Assembly: GCA_910577295.1 (NCBI GenBank)
Contig: CAJTLS010000008.1
Location: forward strand, 67,855 to 91,858
Reading direction: 5' to 3'
DNA length: 24,004 nt
From: an uncultured Eubacterium sp.
Lineage (GTDB): Bacteria; Bacillota; Clostridia; Lachnospirales; Lachnospiraceae
Shown here piece after piece: positions 7,472 through 15,124 of this stretch. Each line of letters starts with the position of its first letter. Within the stretch, counting starts at the first letter, position 1. The notes beneath the pieces were generated by a model that saw only the letters and a program-made list of their open reading frames with translations, searched no databases and had not been told where the DNA came from. A program made the translations under genes and the position numbers.

Positions 7472-8761
7472 ATGGGGGTACGGTTTTATAATGCGAGGGT
7501 TCTCTCTATGGCAGATGGGGAAGAGATCTACTCCGGTGAAGTTCATGTAGAGGGAAATCGGATTGTCTATGCAGGTCCGGTACAGAGGGCAGAACAGAAA
7601 AGGGATATCGTATGGGAAGAGGAAATCGACTGTGAAAATAATCTTTTGATGCCGGGTTTCAAAAATGCCCATACGCATTCTCCGATGACGTTTCTTCGTT
7701 CCTTTGCCGACGATTTGCCGCTGCAAAAGTGGCTTTATGAAAAAGTTTTTCCAATGGAGGCAAAATTGACGGATGAAGCGGTTGTTACGTTTGCCAAAAT
7801 CGGTATAATGGAATATTTGACAAGTGGGATTACTTCTAATTTTGACATGTATTTAGATAATCGCAATCACGCAAAAGCGTCTATGGAATTAGGGTATCGT
7901 ACGGTATTTTGTGGCAGTATCAATGATTTTACCGGTTCGGTACCGTGGCTGCGTGAACAATATGATACAATAAATGCCATCGGAGATTTAGTCTGTTTTC
8001 GATTGGGAATGCATGCGGAGTATACGACAAAGAGAGAGACAATAGAGCAGATAGCCGATTTAGCTCATGACTTGCAACAGCCGGTTTTTCTTCACTTATC
8101 GGAGACAGAGAAAGAGGTGTGCGAGTGTGAGGAGCGGTATGGAATGACTCCGGTCAGACTGTTGCACAAAATCGGACTGTTTGATTTTGGCGGCGGTGGT
8201 TTTCATGGCGTATGGCTGGACGAAGAAGAACGGCAGCTTTTGGCGGAACAGGATGTCTCGATTGTTACGTGCCCGTGTTCCAATATTAAACTCGCCAGTG
8301 GAATTGCAGATTTGACAGCGTTACAAAAAGCGGGTGTGCGTCTGGCAATCGGTACGGACGGCCCGGCGAGCAATAATGCGCTTGATATGTTTCGGGAGAT
8401 GTATCTTGCCGCTACGCTTCAGAAAGTGAAGCATGAAGATGCCGCAGTAATGGATGCCGCAGAAGTTTTGCGGATGGCAACCGTAGGGGGAGCAAAGGTT
8501 ATGGGGCTTTCTGACTGTGAGACATTATCGGCGGGGCAGATTGCAGATTTGATTCTGATTGATATGAAACAGCCGAATATGCAGCCGGAACATGATATAA
8601 AAAAGAATCTTGTCTACAGCGGGGCAAAGTCGAATGTAAAAATGACAATGGTGAACGGCAGGATTTTATACCGTGACGGTTTGTTTTGTCTGCCGGAAGA
8701 GGCGGATGAAATATATCGTCATGCCAATGAAATAATCATGCATATGAAAGATAAATGCTAG
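7472..8761 (+). CDS. mtaD: Amidohydrolase, S-adenosylhomocysteine/5'-methylthioadenosine deaminase type
   Basis: A metal-dependent hydrolase of the SsnA/TrzN/MtaD branch, likely deaminating the adenine of S-adenosylhomocysteine, methylthioadenosine or adenosine. The 429-residue protein has the HxH metal motif in NAHTHSPMTFLRSFADD, the substrate-site DLPLQKWLYEKVFPMEAKL, GMHAEYTT, HLSETEKE, FHGVWLDEEE and GTDGPASNNALDMF, whose Asp is a metal ligand. The C-terminal strands (ADLILIDM, VYSGAKSNVKMTMVNGR) complete the composite beta domain. GGAGG at 7462-7466 precedes ATG 7472. It lies 96 bases downstream of PNP, so the product inosyl compounds could pass to a phosphorylase. The related guanine deaminase or chlorohydrolase activities cannot be excluded; the symbol marks family only. 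Confidence 0.82.
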   Translation: MGVRFYNARVLSMADGEEIYSGEVHVEGNRIVYAGPVQRAEQKRDIVWEEEIDCENNLLMPGFKNAHTHSPMTFLRSFADDLPLQKWLYEKVFPMEAKLTDEAVVTFAKIGIMEYLTSGITSNFDMYLDNRNHAKASMELGYRTVFCGSINDFTGSVPWLREQYDTINAIGDLVCFRLGMHAEYTTKRETIEQIADLAHDLQQPVFLHLSETEKEVCECEERYGMTPVRLLHKIGLFDFGGGGFHGVWLDEEERQLLAEQDVSIVTCPCSNIKLASGIADLTALQKAGVRLAIGTDGPASNNALDMFREMYLAATLQKVKHEDAAVMDAAEVLRMATVGGAKVMGLSDCETLSAGQIADLILIDMKQPNMQPEHDIKKNLVYSGAKSNVKMTMVNGRILYRDGLFCLPEEADEIYRHANEIIMHMKDKC

Positions 8762-8818
8762 GAAAGATACTAAACTTTTTGTATGGTTTTGCCGATATAT
8801 ATAATGGAGTTGTATACT

Positions 8819-8846
8819 TTTGCAAAAGGATTTGCAAAGATTTGCA
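8819..8846 (+). repeat. Three TTTGCA repeats before an RBS
   Basis: TTTGCA occurs at 8819-8824, 8831-8836 and 8841-8846, separated by short A/G stretches, directly upstream of the AGGAGG at 8851-8856. A TATAAT hexamer lies at 8800-8805 with only poor -35 candidates. The repeats would fall in the 5' leader if that hexamer is the -10. Function unknown. Confidence 0.4.
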
Positions 8847-8863
8847 GAAAAGGAGGTCAGTAT

Positions 8864-9877
8864 ATGAACATATCTGTTATCAAAGGTGAAAATGGTATGC
8901 TGATGATGAATCCTAAAGCTGCTGCGCATAAGCAGTCAGAGACGGGGCGTAAAACCTTGTTTGCAGGGGATTTGAATCAAAAGCCGGATACCGTTTCCCA
9001 AATCCGTGAGCGGGCACAGAAAAAGGCAAATAAAATAGTCGGCGATGTGTTCGGAACAGAGAAAGATTTGGATAATATGGTGCAGGAAATGAAAGAACAG
9101 AGCGCTGCGTTGTTGGATGACCGCGCGTATTGTGCGGAAAAATTGCAGCAGCTTTATGGAGAACAGGCAAAACTCATGGAAGACAATGAGATTACTGAAG
9201 AAAGTGCAGAATATAAAGATTTGGAATTGCTTCGTAAGGAGCGTGACGCTGCTCTGCCAAACTCAAAGATTGAGATAACGGAAGAGGAACAGGAGCAGTT
9301 AGACCGCATTTATGAGCAGGGGTTGACACGGTTTCAAATGGACATGCTGGAAAAGGATGAGGCGATTAGAGTTTATTCCGACAGAAAGCAGGCAGCCGAG
9401 CAAGGGGTGTCGGCCATTGCAGGTTCACTTCGCTTCATTCAGATTGAACGCCTGAAAGAGCACCCTATGGTAGATGCGCAGAAGCAAGCAGAGGGGATAA
9501 TGAAACAGGCCAATGACGAGATTATTGGAGAAGCCCGCAAGGAAGGCATGGAGAACGTAGATGAGAAACTGAACGAGGTTGTAGAAAAGGCTAAGGAGGA
9601 AGAGGAGAAGAAAGAAGAAGAGGAAGAAAAACTCGAAGAGCGCAAAGAAAAGCAGGAAGAGTTGGAAAAACAGATTGAAAAAATAAAGGAGAATACTTCC
9701 GACTATACTGCAAACGAAAGTAATGCTTTTCCTGATTACGAGAAAGATATGCAGGAAGTTGTGCAGGCCTATACCGGAAAGAAGAGTAAGGCCGATCAAG
9801 AATTAGAAAAGATGATTAAAAATCTGGAAGTGATAATGGAAGACATTAAAGGAGCCGAGGTTGACGTGAACCTATAA
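8864..9877 (+). CDS. Unknown cytoplasmic coiled-coil protein
   Basis: I do not recognise the family. The 337-residue product has no signal peptide or membrane segment and is strongly charged. After a short N-terminus (MNISVIKGENGMLMMNPKAA...TLFAGDLNQKP) it is nearly all predicted helix. A low-complexity Glu/Lys coiled coil covers about residues 225-290, then a short break (SDYTANESNAFPDY) and a final helix. ATG 8864 is chosen over the upstream in-frame start at 8783 because a perfect AGGAGG (8851-8856) precedes it. It is transcribed after the amidohydrolase but 102 bases away with a TATAAT-like element between, so it may be its own unit. Its stop overlaps the stop of the convergent ABC-F gene. 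A structural or scaffold role is possible but unsupported. Confidence 0.8.
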   Translation: MNISVIKGENGMLMMNPKAAAHKQSETGRKTLFAGDLNQKPDTVSQIRERAQKKANKIVGDVFGTEKDLDNMVQEMKEQSAALLDDRAYCAEKLQQLYGEQAKLMEDNEITEESAEYKDLELLRKERDAALPNSKIEITEEEQEQLDRIYEQGLTRFQMDMLEKDEAIRVYSDRKQAAEQGVSAIAGSLRFIQIERLKEHPMVDAQKQAEGIMKQANDEIIGEARKEGMENVDEKLNEVVEKAKEEEEKKEEEEEKLEERKEKQEELEKQIEKIKENTSDYTANESNAFPDYEKDMQEVVQAYTGKKSKADQELEKMIKNLEVIMEDIKGAEVDVNL

Positions 9878-11812
9878 CCCCAGCTCTTCGGCAAGCTGCT
9901 CCCACTGTTCCATAGCGTCAGTGAGGGCAGCTTCTTTTTTTTCGCGTTCCTTTGTAAGCTCCGTTAGTTTTCCGGCATCGCAAGCATATTCCGGACGTGC
10001 CAGTTCTTCGTCAAGGGCGTTAATTTCATCTTCAAGAACAGCAATGCGGTCTTCAATCTGTTCATACAAGCGTTCCTGCTTTTTCCGTTGTGCCGCCAGT
10101 TTTTTCTGCTCCTGCCAATCCAATTTGGCTTCCGAGCTGCCATTTGTATTCGCCGCAGCCGTTGGATTTGCCATGTCGGAGGTAGGACGCAAATGAATTT
10201 GTTCCATTGTCTCCTTCTTCTCTAAATAGTATTGATAATCCCCGCCATAGGATAGCAGTTTGTGATTCGTTAAATCCATAATGCGTGTAGCCGTTTTGTT
10301 GATGAAATAGCGGTCGTGGGAGACATAGAGAACGGTGCCCGTATAGTTGTTGAGAGCGGTTTCCAATATCTCCTTTGATACAATGTCCAGATGGTTGGTC
10401 GGCTCGTCAAGCAAAAGAAAATTTGCTTTTGACAGCATCAGTTTTGCCAGGGATACGCGTCCCTTTTCCCCGCCGCTGAGAAGAGAAACCGGTTTAAATA
10501 CATCATCGCCGGTAAAGAGAAATGCCGCCAACACGTTGCGAATGGCAGTATGCGTCAAATCGGGATAGTCGTCCTGAATCTCTTCAAAAATCGTTTTGTC
10601 ATTATGTAGTACGCTGTGTTCCTGATCGTAATATCCGATTTCCACATTTGTTCCGGTAATTGCCACACCCGTGTCAACCGGTTCTATTCCTTGTATCATT
10701 TTTAAGAGAGTCGTTTTCCCCGTACCGTTCTGTCCAACAATAGCAATTCGCTCACCGCGTTTGACGTCAAAAGAAATATCGGAAAAAAGTTTATTCTCAC
10801 CGAAACTTTTCGAAAAGTGTTCCACCGACAGGACGTCATTTCCGCTGACGCACGATGGAGTGAGAGAAAAGGACATGGCTTTTGTATATTCGACAGGTTT
10901 TTCGATTCGTTCTATTTTATCCAGCATTTTCTCCCGGCTCTCGGCACGTTTAATGGATTTTTCCCGATTAAATGATTTTAATTTTGCGATTACTGCTTCC
11001 TGATGTCTGATTTCCTGCTGTTGATTGTAGTATTGACGAATTTCATTCTCACGGAGGGCGGCCTTTTTTTCCGAATAGCTGCTGTAATTTCCTTTAAAGG
11101 AAGTAACTGCACCGTGGTCAATCTCGACTATTTGAGTGGCAATGCGGTCAAGGAAGTAGCGGTCATGGGAGACAACAAGAATACTTCCCTTGTAGGAAGT
11201 AAGGTAGTTTTCAAGCCAGCGTATGGCTTCTAAATCTAAGTGGTTGGTCGGCTCGTCCATAATGAGTAAGTCGGGTTCCGTAAGAAGAAGTTTACCAAGC
11301 GCCACGCGGGTTTTCTGACCGCCGGACAGACAGTTGATACATTGGTTCATGGCATCGCCGCCAAAACCTAATCCGTTGATGACACCGAGTACCTGACTTT
11401 TGTATGTATATCCGTCGCTATTTTCAAAAGCCGTCTGCAGGCGGTGATAACGGCCAAGCAGATGCTCCAACTCTGCGCCGTCTGCCTGCGCCATCTTTTT
11501 TTCTACAGCGCGAATCTCGGCATCCATCTCGATAATGTCGGATTTAACCGCCAGCAATTCTTCGTAAATGGTCTTATCGGAATGATAGCCCTGTTGTTGG
11601 GGAAGATAACCGAAAGTCGTGTTTTTTGCCCGAATCACTTCTCCGTTATCTGCTTCGAGTTCTCCAACGATAATACGAAGAAGCGTCGTTTTGCCGGCGC
11701 CGTTAATGCCGACAAGAGCCGTTCTTTCCTGTTCGTTTATATGAAAGGTGGCATCTTTTAAGATAACCTCTTCCGAAAATTCTTTGTGTATATGATTACA
11801 GGCTAAAATCAT
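9872..11812 (-). CDS. ABC-F family ATPase (ribosome-associated, no membrane domain)
   Basis: Two ABC ATPase domains in one chain with no transmembrane part: the ABC-F class, which acts on ribosomes. The 646-residue protein has Walker A GINGAGKTT (35-43) and GQNGTGKTT, signatures LSGGQKTR and LSGGEKGR, Walker B/H-switch pairs LLIMDEPTNHLDLEAI and FLLLDEPTNHLDIVSK, and a charged interdomain linker. A long C-terminal coiled coil (WQEQKKLAAQRKK to the end) resembles the YdiF/Uup-type C-terminal domain. The start at 11812 (MILACNHI) has GGAGGA just upstream; a further in-frame ATG at 11890 would add 26 non-family residues across the leader. Antibiotic resistance cannot be inferred; housekeeping YdiF-like roles are more likely. 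It converges on the coiled-coil gene with a 6-base overlap. Confidence 0.93.
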   Translation of the reverse strand: MILACNHIHKEFSEEVILKDATFHINEQERTALVGINGAGKTTLLRIIVGELEADNGEVIRAKNTTFGYLPQQQGYHSDKTIYEELLAVKSDIIEMDAEIRAVEKKMAQADGAELEHLLGRYHRLQTAFENSDGYTYKSQVLGVINGLGFGGDAMNQCINCLSGGQKTRVALGKLLLTEPDLLIMDEPTNHLDLEAIRWLENYLTSYKGSILVVSHDRYFLDRIATQIVEIDHGAVTSFKGNYSSYSEKKAALRENEIRQYYNQQQEIRHQEAVIAKLKSFNREKSIKRAESREKMLDKIERIEKPVEYTKAMSFSLTPSCVSGNDVLSVEHFSKSFGENKLFSDISFDVKRGERIAIVGQNGTGKTTLLKMIQGIEPVDTGVAITGTNVEIGYYDQEHSVLHNDKTIFEEIQDDYPDLTHTAIRNVLAAFLFTGDDVFKPVSLLSGGEKGRVSLAKLMLSKANFLLLDEPTNHLDIVSKEILETALNNYTGTVLYVSHDRYFINKTATRIMDLTNHKLLSYGGDYQYYLEKKETMEQIHLRPTSDMANPTAAANTNGSSEAKLDWQEQKKLAAQRKKQERLYEQIEDRIAVLEDEINALDEELARPEYACDAGKLTELTKEREKKEAALTDAMEQWEQLAEELGL

Positions 11813-11861
11813 TTCTTTTATCCTCCTGCCAAAACGGTTTTCTAAATTCAAACTGTATTGT

Positions 11862-11890
11862 ATTTTATAACAAAACCTCTTTTTTTTCAA
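11862..11890 (-). promoter_or_regulatory. Sigma-A-like promoter of the ABC-F gene
   Basis: On the minus strand, TTGAAA (11885-11890) and TAAAAT (11862-11867) are 17 bases apart, each matching five of six consensus bases. This places transcription start roughly 45 bases before the gene's start codon and makes the region divergent with the rex promoter. Confidence 0.6.
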
Positions 11891-11914
11891 CTACCTGTCA
11901 TTTCTTATTCAACA

Positions 11915-11932
11915 TTGACTATTTTTTAACAT
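11915..11932. promoter_or_regulatory. Candidate Rex operator over the rex -35
   Basis: The 18 bases TTGACTATTTTTTAACAT resemble the Firmicute Rex site (TTGTTAA-N4-TTAACAA as generally described). The right half TTAACA and the left TTG plus the inner A are kept; three left-half bases and the last base differ. It covers the -35 and part of the spacer, where a bound repressor would block RNA polymerase, as expected for Rex autoregulation. Confidence 0.55.
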
Positions 11933-11943
11933 TCAATTATAAT
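11915..11943 (+). promoter_or_regulatory. Sigma-A promoter of the rex cluster
   Basis: TTGACT (11915-11920) and a perfect TATAAT (11938-11943) are separated by the ideal 17 bases, about 50 bases upstream of the rex start. It is the best promoter in the window and probably drives rex and the tightly packed genes after it. Confidence 0.85.
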
Positions 11944-11995
11944 AAAACAATAAGTAAAAGACTATGTGGTACTTTTTTATTTGGAGGACAGGTTG

Positions 11996-12631
11996 GTGGC
12001 GGAGAAAAAAATTTCGGCTGCGGTAATTAAGAGGCTGCCGCGATATTATAGATATTTAAGCGAATTACTGGAACAGGGAATTGACCGCATTTCATCTGGA
12101 GAGCTCAGCAAGCAGATGAAAGTAACGGCTTCCCAGATACGGCAGGATTTTAACAACTTTGGCGGTTTTGGACAGCAGGGATACGGATATAATGTCGCGT
12201 ATTTGAAAGATGAAATCGGTAAAATACTCGGTTTAAACCGAAATTATCATGTGATTATTCTGGGAGCCGGCAATCTCGGTCATGCTCTGGCAAATTATGC
12301 GGGGTTTGAGAAGAGGGGATTTGTCGTCTCCGGTGTATTTGATATTGATAAAGCAAAAATCGGATTGAAGATTGGACAGGTCGAGGTCATGGATATGAAT
12401 GGTCTGCGTGATTTTATAGCGGCATATCCCGTAGATATTGCAGCATTGACGTTACCGCGCAGTCAGGCAGCGGCAGTGGCAAGGGAATTGGTTGAGCTTG
12501 GTGTTTCTGCTTTCTGGAATTTTGCGGCAATTGATTTGAATTTACCAAAGGAGATTGCGGTTGAGAATGTACATTTGGCAGAGAGCCTGATGCGCCTTTC
12601 TTACAATATTTCCAATCTTCCGCGGGAATAA
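11996..12631 (+). CDS. rex: Redox-sensing transcriptional repressor Rex
   Basis: A dimeric repressor that releases DNA when NADH/NAD+ rises and controls fermentation and electron-transfer genes in Gram-positive bacteria. The product is 211 residues, the usual length. An N-terminal winged helix (VIKRLPRYYRYL, QIRQDFNNFGGFGQQGYGYNV) is followed by a Rossmann NAD(H) domain with GAGNLGHALANY and a domain-swap C-terminal helix. The start is taken as GTG 11996, eight bases after GGAGG (11983-11987); TTG 11993 is also possible. The longer frame from GTG 11966 would place residues on top of the ribosome binding site. First gene of a plus-strand cluster reaching mazF, with an operator-like site at its promoter. 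Confidence 0.95.
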   Translation: MAEKKISAAVIKRLPRYYRYLSELLEQGIDRISSGELSKQMKVTASQIRQDFNNFGGFGQQGYGYNVAYLKDEIGKILGLNRNYHVIILGAGNLGHALANYAGFEKRGFVVSGVFDIDKAKIGLKIGQVEVMDMNGLRDFIAAYPVDIAALTLPRSQAAAVARELVELGVSAFWNFAAIDLNLPKEIAVENVHLAESLMRLSYNISNLPRE

Positions 12632-12643
12632 GGAGGAGAGAGG

Positions 12644-13246
12644 ATGAAAAAACGTGAGAGTGATTTTGAAAAGGCGGTGCGTGAAGCGTTAAGGGGGAAA
12701 AAGGTGCCGGTACTTGTACTGGACCAGCGGTGGCATACGCTGTTTCCCAATGGAGATAAACCATCGGACGTTCTCTCTTTAGAGGATAATCTCAATTATT
12801 TATTGAAACGGCAGGGATTTTTAGTCAATGATATTAAGGATTTAAAACGCACGAAGCAAAAACTTATGGACGGTATTCTGGCCGGAATGGGAGAAACCGA
12901 GGGAGCTAACACAGATAAGAAGAAAAAGAACCAACAGCGGTTACTGTTAGAAATCAAGGAGCGAATCAAAGAAGAATCGGATGAGCTGATGGATTTGCCC
13001 CGTGAGATAAAACGGGTGAACGAGGAACTGCTTGCCGTTGGCGCCGCTTACTGTTTTGAGCGTCTTGCCGGCGGTGATGAAGAACTGCGCATATTAACAG
13101 AAGAGATTGAAGCCATGCGCAAACAATTAAAAGAAAAAGTAGGATATAAGGCGGATCTGGAAGATAGTATGGACAGCGCCTATTCTCTTATGCACGGTCT
13201 GCTCGGGCATGATGTAATGAATTTGTATGATAAGAAAAAGAGGTAG
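12644..13246 (+). CDS. Unknown coiled-coil protein between rex and acpS
   Basis: Not a family I can name. The 200-residue cytoplasmic protein begins with a compact region (KVPVLVLDQRWHTLFPNGDKPSDVLSLEDNLNYLLKRQGFL, about 20-65) and then becomes mostly charged helix, probably coiled coil (65-195). No metal site, nucleotide loop or membrane segment is seen. A strong GGAGGAGAGG precedes ATG 12644, only 12 bases after rex, and acpS begins 4 bases after its stop. Its position deep in a cluster of conserved genes suggests cotranscription under Rex control and a real function, perhaps as an adaptor, but that is inference. Confidence 0.85.
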   Translation: MKKRESDFEKAVREALRGKKVPVLVLDQRWHTLFPNGDKPSDVLSLEDNLNYLLKRQGFLVNDIKDLKRTKQKLMDGILAGMGETEGANTDKKKKNQQRLLLEIKERIKEESDELMDLPREIKRVNEELLAVGAAYCFERLAGGDEELRILTEEIEAMRKQLKEKVGYKADLEDSMDSAYSLMHGLLGHDVMNLYDKKKR

Positions 13247-13250
13247 TTCA

Positions 13251-13616
13251 GTGATTATTGGGATCGGTGTGGATTCAATATCCATTTCCCGTGTTCAGAA
13301 AGCAATGGAACGGGAATATTTTGCAAAACGCATATTTACGGAAAAGGAGCTTGAACAGATGGATTCAAAGCGGAGACGCGCCGCTTCGGATTTTGCCGGC
13401 AAAGAGGCAGTTGTAAAAGTGTTTGGCACCGGATTTGACGGTGTGGAAGCCGGAGATATTTCTATTTTGAGAGATGAAAAGGGAGCTCCTTATGTCGAAC
13501 TTTATGGCGCCGCGCTCCGGCGTTCGGAAGAGATGGGCATTGATACATGGCATATATCGATAACAAATACGGAAGAGGTGGCAACAGCTTTTGTAATCGG
13601 ATGCAGGGGAGAGTAA
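13251..13616 (+). CDS. acpS: Holo-[acyl-carrier-protein] synthase
   Basis: Transfers 4'-phosphopantetheine from CoA to the serine of apo-ACP, activating fatty acid synthesis. The 121-residue product has the AcpS core: IIGIGVDSISISRV with metal-binding Asp8, and FAGKEAVVKVFGTG with the conserved Glu and Lys. The late strand reads HISITNT where many family members have SISH; a similar Asn-bearing version occurs in Clostridia as I recall it. GTG 13251 is chosen because IIGIGVD is the canonical beginning and AGAGG lies a few bases upstream. The upstream in-frame ATG at 13227 falls inside the previous gene. Confidence 0.93.
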   Translation: MIIGIGVDSISISRVQKAMEREYFAKRIFTEKELEQMDSKRRRAASDFAGKEAVVKVFGTGFDGVEAGDISILRDEKGAPYVELYGAALRRSEEMGIDTWHISITNTEEVATAFVIGCRGE

Positions 13617-13639
13617 TCATACTCCGACGGGAGGTTTAT

Positions 13640-15124
13640 ATGAAATATATATATACGAATAAGGAAGCAAAGGCAATCGACAGGCACGCAATTGAAACAG
13701 TAGGTATGTCTGGTCTTGTGCTAATGGAAAAAGCAGCTATGTCAGTGGCTGCCATTTTTTCGGCAAGGGAGAAAAAGGAAGCACGTGTCCTTGCAGTTTG
13801 CGGAACAGGAAATAACGGTGGTGATGCTATTGCCGTGGCCCGTATTTTACATGAAATGGGATATCAATCAGCAATTACTGTCATTGGTGAGACAGAGCGA
13901 ATGACGAAAGAAACAGCAAAACAATTAGAGATTGCGGTTGGATGTCAGGTGCCGGTATTGTCACTGTCGTCCATTTGTGAAGAGGCTTTTGATGTTATGA
14001 TTGACGGCATATTCGGGGTAGGACTGACTCGAAATGTGGAGGGAATTTATGAAAAGGTCATAGACGATATGAATGCTAGCGGCGCTTCCATTTATGCACT
14101 CGATATTCCTTCGGGGCTACATGGAACGACGGGAGCCGTTATGAATAAGGCCGTTCGGGCTGACCTCACGGTAACTTTTGGGGTGAATAAGCTGGGGCTT
14201 GTATTATATCCGGGATGTGAATATGCCGGTGAAGTGTTCGTGACAGATATCGGATTTCCACAAAGCAGCGTACAGTCTGTGAAGAGCCGCGTATATCATT
14301 ATGAGCAGACCGACTTACCGGCGTTCCTGCCCTGCCGTCCAGCGAGGTCACACAAAGGCTCTTTTGGGAAAGTTCTCGTAGTAGCGGGGTCGGAAAAGAT
14401 GAGCGGCGCTTGTTATCTGGCAGCAAAGGCCGCCTACTGTGCCGGCGCCGGATTAGTTCGTGTCATTTCAGCGGCGGACAATCGTGAGATTTTGCTGTCG
14501 TCGCTGCCGGAAATCCTGTTTTCGACCCGCGAAGAACTGGCAGAAGGGGTGGATTGGGCAGATGTTGTTATTATAGGGCCGGGGATAGACCTGACACAGG
14601 AGGCAGAGGAAATGGTGCGTTATGTAGTGGAAAATGCGCCGGTACCTACAGTAATTGATGGGGATGCTATCCGTCTTTTAAGAAAATGTACGGATTGCCT
14701 GACCGATAATTTTGTGCTTACCCCTCATGTAAAGGAAATGAGTTATTTGATGGGAATGAGCATTGCCGAATTGCAGCGGGATATCATTGGTACAACGGTG
14801 GATTCGGCGCGGCAGTGGGGGTGCATTATGGTACAAAAGGATGCCCGCACAGTAGTCTCTGACGGATTGGAGAGCTATATTAATGTATGTGGAAACTCCG
14901 GTATGGCAACGGGGGGTTCCGGTGATGTGCTGGCTGGTGTTATCGGCGGTCTGCTTGGACAGGGAATGGATTCTTTTGCGGCGGCGAAACTCGGTGTATA
15001 TCTTCATGGACTGGCAGGAGATGAGGTGCTTCCCGTGACGGGAACATATGGGATGATGGCGTCGGATTTAATAACGGGATTGCGGAACGTGTTTGCAAAA
15101 CAGGAAAGCGGGGAGTGTGTATGA
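13640..15124 (+). CDS. nnr: Bifunctional NAD(P)HX epimerase / ADP-dependent dehydratase
   Basis: Repairs hydrated, inactive NADH and NADPH: the N-terminal YjeF domain epimerises R/S forms and the C-terminal ribokinase-fold domain dehydrates the S form using ADP. The 494-residue product carries CGTGNNGGDA (54-63, final Gly of the usual GGDG replaced by Ala) and DIPSGL in the first domain (about 1-220). The second domain (about 235-490) has VLVVAGSEKMSGACYLAAKAA, IIGPGID, LTPHVKEM and GNSGMATGGSGDVLAG (418-433) with catalytic Asp429. The start at 13640 follows GGGAGG (13629-13634). The alr start codon overlaps the stop (ATGA). Placement beside a NADH sensor is functionally apt. Confidence 0.94.
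   Translation: MKYIYTNKEAKAIDRHAIETVGMSGLVLMEKAAMSVAAIFSAREKKEARVLAVCGTGNNGGDAIAVARILHEMGYQSAITVIGETERMTKETAKQLEIAVGCQVPVLSLSSICEEAFDVMIDGIFGVGLTRNVEGIYEKVIDDMNASGASIYALDIPSGLHGTTGAVMNKAVRADLTVTFGVNKLGLVLYPGCEYAGEVFVTDIGFPQSSVQSVKSRVYHYEQTDLPAFLPCRPARSHKGSFGKVLVVAGSEKMSGACYLAAKAAYCAGAGLVRVISAADNREILLSSLPEILFSTREELAEGVDWADVVIIGPGIDLTQEAEEMVRYVVENAPVPTVIDGDAIRLLRKCTDCLTDNFVLTPHVKEMSYLMGMSIAELQRDIIGTTVDSARQWGCIMVQKDARTVVSDGLESYINVCGNSGMATGGSGDVLAGVIGGLLGQGMDSFAAAKLGVYLHGLAGDEVLPVTGTYGMMASDLITGLRNVFAKQESGECV

Noticed and set aside
9425..9799. Minus-strand hydrophobic Phe/Leu-rich frame that looks like a membrane protein
   Set aside because: It is the antisense of the Glu/Lys-rich coiled coil (GAA/GAG read backwards gives TTC/CTC); it has no ribosome binding site and lies wholly within the plus-strand gene.
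9872..11812. ABC-F protein as an antibiotic resistance determinant
   Set aside because: The sequence has ordinary ABC-F features with a YdiF/Uup-like C-terminus; nothing marks it as a target-protection variant and the neighbours give no support.
11966..11995. Longer Rex start at GTG 11966
   Set aside because: It would place the GGAGG ribosome binding site within the coding region; Rex proteins begin near AEKKISAAVIKRLPRYYRYL.
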